From Peptococcaceae bacterium (GTDB lineage: Bacteria; Bacillota; Dehalobacteriia; UBA4068; UBA4997), in the NCBI GenBank assembly GCA_019421315.1, contig JAHZFN010000186.1:1-8171 (forward strand): a stretch of 8,171 bases of DNA. Reading direction: 5' to 3'. The notes beneath the pieces are model-generated. The model ran no database searches. It saw nothing but the letters and a program-made list of their open reading frames with translations, and was not told the DNA's origin. Positions within the stretch are counted from its first letter, which is position 1. Each line of letters opens with the position of its first letter. Shown piece after piece: positions 5,182-8,171 of the stretch. The translations under genes and the position numbers were made by a program.

Positions 5182-7750
5182 AGTGGATAACAAAAAGGCA
5201 ATCGCCAACCTTTCCAAGAAAAGCCTGAAAGCGGGAAAAATGCGGAATTGGGTTGCCGTTATCGCCATCGCTTTGACGGCGGCTTTGTTTATGGCTGTTT
5301 TCACCATCGGCGGCAGCATTTTGGCAACAATGCAGGAAAGCACCATGCGGCAGGTTGGTACCTCCGCCCATGCCGGTTTTAAATTTTTGACGGAGCAGCA
5401 ATACGAAACGCTGTGCCAAGACCCGAAAATCAAGGATATTTCTTATAACATAATTGTCGGTTTCGGTGAAAACCCTGAGCTTAACAAAACCTATACGGAA
5501 ATTCGTTACACAGAGCCGAAAGCGGCGGAATGGAGCTTTGCCATGCCGACAGTGGGGCGTTTGCCGGAAAAAGGCTTGGAAATTGCCGCTTCCACGGCTG
5601 TTTTGGATGCTTTGGGGGTGCCGCATCAGCTTGGCGCCGAGGTGCCGCTGACTTTTACCGCCAATGGTGTAACTTATAATGAAAAATTTATTCTTTGCGG
5701 TTATTACGAGCAGGACATTGCCGTGAATGCCAACGAAGCCTTTGTCAGCCGCGAATACTGCGACAAGGTGGCGCCTGTTTTGCAGGTCCCTCTTTATGAG
5801 CAGGATATGCCCGACAGCAGTTACATGGCAGGTTCAATTAACCCTACCTTTTGGTTTGACAATTCCTGGAATTTGGAGCAAAAGGTGGCGGATTTGAAAG
5901 AACGCTGCGGTTTTGACGAAAACGTCAACGATGGCGTCAACTGGGCATATGCGGCGGCCGACATTGACTGGCAGTTTATTCTGTTTGCGGCGGCGGCTTT
6001 GCTTTTGATTTTGCTTTCGGGATATTTGATCATTTACAACATTTTTTATATATCCGTTTCCGAGGATATTCGTTTTTACGGACTTTTGAAAACCGTCGGC
6101 ACAACGGGACGGCAGTTGAAGAAAATTGTCCGCAGGCAGGCTTTGTACCTTTGTTTGATTGGGATTCCCGTCGGTTTGGCGGCGGGTTGGCTTTTGGGCG
6201 GTTTTTTGATGCCTTTGATTATGCAGATCACCAATATCGGAAAAACGGAGACTGTTTCCGCCAATCCTCTGCTTTTTGTAGGAGCGGCGTTATTTTCTTT
6301 GGTAACGGTTTGGGTAAGCTGTCTGCGACCCTGCCGCTTGGCGGCGAAGGTTTCGCCCGTTGAGGCGGTGCGTTACACCAATGTTCGGCCGTCAAGCCGA
6401 AAAAACAAAAATCATGAAAATAATAAAAAGAAAAACCGCAAATCCCGCAGGGTTACGGCTTTTTCCATGGCTTTTGCCAATTTGCAAAGGGATAAAAAGA
6501 AAACCGCCGCCGTGGTTTTATCCCTTTGCCTTTCGATGATTTTACTGAACAGCACTTATTCTCTGGTCAAAGGTTTTGACATGGATATGTATCTGAAAGA
6601 AAAAATGCTGACTGATTTTATGGTTTGCGATGCCTCTGTCAGCAACCCTTATTCGCAGGTGGCGGTTTTGGACGGTGTCAGCGACAGTGTGTTGTCGGAA
6701 ATTGAAAATTTGCAGGGTCTGACGGGCATGGGCAGCGTTTATATGCAGGAAAGCAGGCATTTGTTTAACTCCGACCAAGCATACAAAAGAGCTTTGGAGA
6801 TAACTGACAGAGAGGATAAAAACGGAACATTACGGCATCCTTACGTCGATGAAAACATTCGTCTGCTCAAGGAGGAAAAAAGCATGTACTCCCATATTTA
6901 CGGCGTTGACGAATATCTGTGGAGCAAACTGCAGCTTGCCGCCGACACGCCTTTGGATGCCGAAAAATTCAAAAGCGGCGATTATGTTATAGTTTCCTCT
7001 TTTTGGGATAACGGCGACGGGCGTTATTATGATGTCGGAGATAAGGTGAAAATTGATTTCGGCGGCGGCGAAAGCAAAGAGTATACGGTGCTTGCCGTCG
7101 GTGATATTCCCTATGCCGTAGGACCTCAGCATGGGCATATGCTGGATATTTATTTCACATTGCCCGCCGACGAATATTTGCGTCAGGTTGGCAAAACCAA
7201 TCCTCTGACAACGAGCTTTGACGTTGAAGAAAGCTGTGTTGACCAAACTGAAGCGTGGCTTAAGGATTACTGCGAAAATACGGAGCCTAATTTGAGCTAT
7301 TTGTCTCGTGCGATATTTGATGAGGAGTTTAAAAAGACACAAATGGCATTATCCGTAGTCGGCGGTTTGCTCACTTTGATTCTGGGTCTGATCGGCATAT
7401 TGAACTTTATCAATGCCGTTGTAACCTCCATTTTGGCACGCCGTCGGGAATTTGCCATATTGCAGTCGGTGGGTATGAGCGGCAGGCAGCTGAAAAAAAT
7501 GCTGATTGCGGAGGGCTTGTGCTATGCCGTAATCACGGTTATTTTCGGCTTGGGCTTTGGCAGTGTGATTTCCTATCTTGCAGTCAAACTGATTTCTGCG
7601 GGAATGTGGTTCTTTGTTTATCGGTTCACATTTTTGCCGCTTTTGCTTTGTTTGGCTGTGCTGCTGTTTTTTGCGGCTACGGTGCCGATAACCGCCTATC
7701 GCATTTTAGCAAAACAGAGCATTGTGGAAAGGCTCAGAACCATAGAATAA
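5174..7750 (+). CDS. Large FtsX/MacB-type ABC transporter permease with two repeated halves
   Basis: An 858-residue membrane protein with about eight membrane segments in a 4+4 arrangement: near residues 26-48, 268-290, 322-345, 365-385, 443-465, 725-750, 783-805 and 819-842. Segments 1-2 and 5-6 each bracket a large extracellular domain of roughly 220 and 260 residues. A Lys/Arg/Asn-rich cytoplasmic linker (about 406-440) joins the halves. The halves are related: YGLLKTVGTTGRQLKK in the first matches FAILQSVGMSGRQLKK in the second (GRQLKK at 312-317 and 770-775), the usual FtsX-domain coupling region. The layout differs from the 10-helix BceB permeases and looks like a fused pair of MacB/LolC-type subunits. 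ATG 5174 overlaps the ATPase stop by 8 bp, giving translational coupling. A longer TTG frame from 5111 is unlikely because it lies within the ATPase gene. The substrate is unknown; peptide or lipid-linked compounds are plausible. Confidence 0.93.
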   Translation: MLKVDNKKAIANLSKKSLKAGKMRNWVAVIAIALTAALFMAVFTIGGSILATMQESTMRQVGTSAHAGFKFLTEQQYETLCQDPKIKDISYNIIVGFGENPELNKTYTEIRYTEPKAAEWSFAMPTVGRLPEKGLEIAASTAVLDALGVPHQLGAEVPLTFTANGVTYNEKFILCGYYEQDIAVNANEAFVSREYCDKVAPVLQVPLYEQDMPDSSYMAGSINPTFWFDNSWNLEQKVADLKERCGFDENVNDGVNWAYAAADIDWQFILFAAAALLLILLSGYLIIYNIFYISVSEDIRFYGLLKTVGTTGRQLKKIVRRQALYLCLIGIPVGLAAGWLLGGFLMPLIMQITNIGKTETVSANPLLFVGAALFSLVTVWVSCLRPCRLAAKVSPVEAVRYTNVRPSSRKNKNHENNKKKNRKSRRVTAFSMAFANLQRDKKKTAAVVLSLCLSMILLNSTYSLVKGFDMDMYLKEKMLTDFMVCDASVSNPYSQVAVLDGVSDSVLSEIENLQGLTGMGSVYMQESRHLFNSDQAYKRALEITDREDKNGTLRHPYVDENIRLLKEEKSMYSHIYGVDEYLWSKLQLAADTPLDAEKFKSGDYVIVSSFWDNGDGRYYDVGDKVKIDFGGGESKEYTVLAVGDIPYAVGPQHGHMLDIYFTLPADEYLRQVGKTNPLTTSFDVEESCVDQTEAWLKDYCENTEPNLSYLSRAIFDEEFKKTQMALSVVGGLLTLILGLIGILNFINAVVTSILARRREFAILQSVGMSGRQLKKMLIAEGLCYAVITVIFGLGFGSVISYLAVKLISAGMWFFVYRFTFLPLLLCLAVLLFFAATVPITAYRILAKQSIVERLRTIE

Positions 7751-7767
7751 AAACAATAAATAAAAAC

Positions 7768-7799
7768 AATATTAGTATAATATTAGTATATAATATTTT
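7768..7799. repeat. AT-only tandem and inverted repeat between the permease and rubrerythrin genes
   Basis: AATATTAGTATA occurs at 7768-7779 and again at 7779-7790, a period of 11 bp. AATATTA (7779-7785) is also inverted as TAATATT (7791-7797) over a 5-nt spacer and followed by TT. It contains two TATAAT boxes (7776-7781 and 7789-7794). It could be a weak terminator for the transporter operon, a regulator site, or promoter material for rubrerythrin. No GC-rich terminator stem is visible in 7751-7871. Confidence 0.5.
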
Positions 7800-7871
7800 G
7801 CGTATATGATTGGTCAAATACGGCAATACTTACCTATATGATACTATTATACAAAAAGGAGAGTGTTTGCT

Positions 7872-8171
7872 ATGCCGAAATTACAGGGAACCCAAACGGA
7901 AAAAAATTTGATGACTGCCTTTGCCGGAGAAAGTCAAGCCAGAAATAAGTACACATATTTTGGCAATATTGCCAAAAAAGAGGGTTATGAGCAGATTGCC
8001 GAAATTTTCTTTGAAACGGCTCATAACGAGAGAGAACACGCCGAAATTTGGTTTAAGCTTTTGAACAACGGTTTGAAAGATACCGCCGCCAATTTGCAGG
8101 CGGCCGCCAACGGCGAAAATTTTGAATGGACAAAAATGTATGCTTCCTTTGCCGAAGAGGCGAAAAAAGAG
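7872..8171 (+). CDS. rbr: Rubrerythrin (partial, C-terminus outside window)
   Basis: The first 100 residues are present. Rubrerythrin is a cytoplasmic non-haem iron protein that reduces hydrogen peroxide in anaerobes. The opening LQGTQTEKNLMTAFAGESQA is diagnostic. Diiron ligands visible by correspondence with the Desulfovibrio vulgaris protein are Glu20, Glu53 and His56 (in NEREHAEIWF), and the GENFEW stretch carries Glu82 and Glu85, matching its Glu94 and Glu97. The loop before that stretch is about 12 residues shorter than in D. vulgaris. The second half of the diiron site and any C-terminal rubredoxin domain lie beyond the window, so the classical domain order cannot be confirmed. ATG 7872 follows AAGGAG (7856-7861) by 10 nt. 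No convincing -35/-10 pair was found, although TATGAT at 7837-7842 is a possible -10. Its neighbours share no evident function. Confidence 0.96.
   Translation, partial: MPKLQGTQTEKNLMTAFAGESQARNKYTYFGNIAKKEGYEQIAEIFFETAHNEREHAEIWFKLLNNGLKDTAANLQAAANGENFEWTKMYASFAEEAKKE

Noticed and set aside
7519..7809. Plus-strand frame of 96 codons overlapping the permease end
   Set aside because: It is out of frame with the permease, covers its last membrane helices, and has no ribosome binding site or family features.

Overview
The window looks like the chromosome of a low-to-mid GC, probably anaerobic Bacillota. The Shine-Dalgarno sequences are strong (GGAGG, AAGGAGG), the sigma-A type promoters are clear, and there are a LrgA/LrgB pair, a rubrerythrin and a Bacillota-style regulator/kinase/ABC-transporter cluster. 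A Negativicutes-like host is my guess from general gene style. No rRNA, tRNA, CRISPR array, insertion sequence or phage gene was seen, and base composition looks uniform.

Layout. Positions 1-805 (minus strand) hold lrgB, cut by the window edge, and lrgA: a two-gene membrane operon of the holin-like/carbon-export family. Positions 806-966 are a compact divergent promoter region with two back-to-back extended -10 boxes and a long imperfect palindrome. Positions 967-2364 (plus) hold argH, argininosuccinate lyase, a stand-alone arginine biosynthesis gene followed by an intrinsic terminator. A strong promoter at 2448-2477 then drives an OmpR-family response regulator (2590-3315) and a histidine kinase (3336-4262), closed by a second terminator. 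Positions 4360-4497 hold a repeat-rich regulatory region in front of an ABC transporter ATPase (4498-5181) and an overlapping large FtsX/MacB-type permease (5174-7750). An AT-rich repeat region (7751-7871) precedes the start of a rubrerythrin gene that runs off the right edge.

How the parts fit. The regulator, kinase, ATPase and permease form one signalling-plus-transport module of the kind Bacillota use to sense and resist antimicrobial peptides or envelope stress. The kinase has one N-terminal membrane segment and no room for an extracellular sensor. The permease has two large extracellular domains and a visible internal duplication. The substrate cannot be told from sequence. The kinase operon and the transporter operon are separated by a terminator, and the transporter has its own promoter region with direct repeats, so regulator control of the transporter is the natural hypothesis. 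I did not find a clearly unprecedented system here; the module and the intergenic architectures are the parts most worth a second look.
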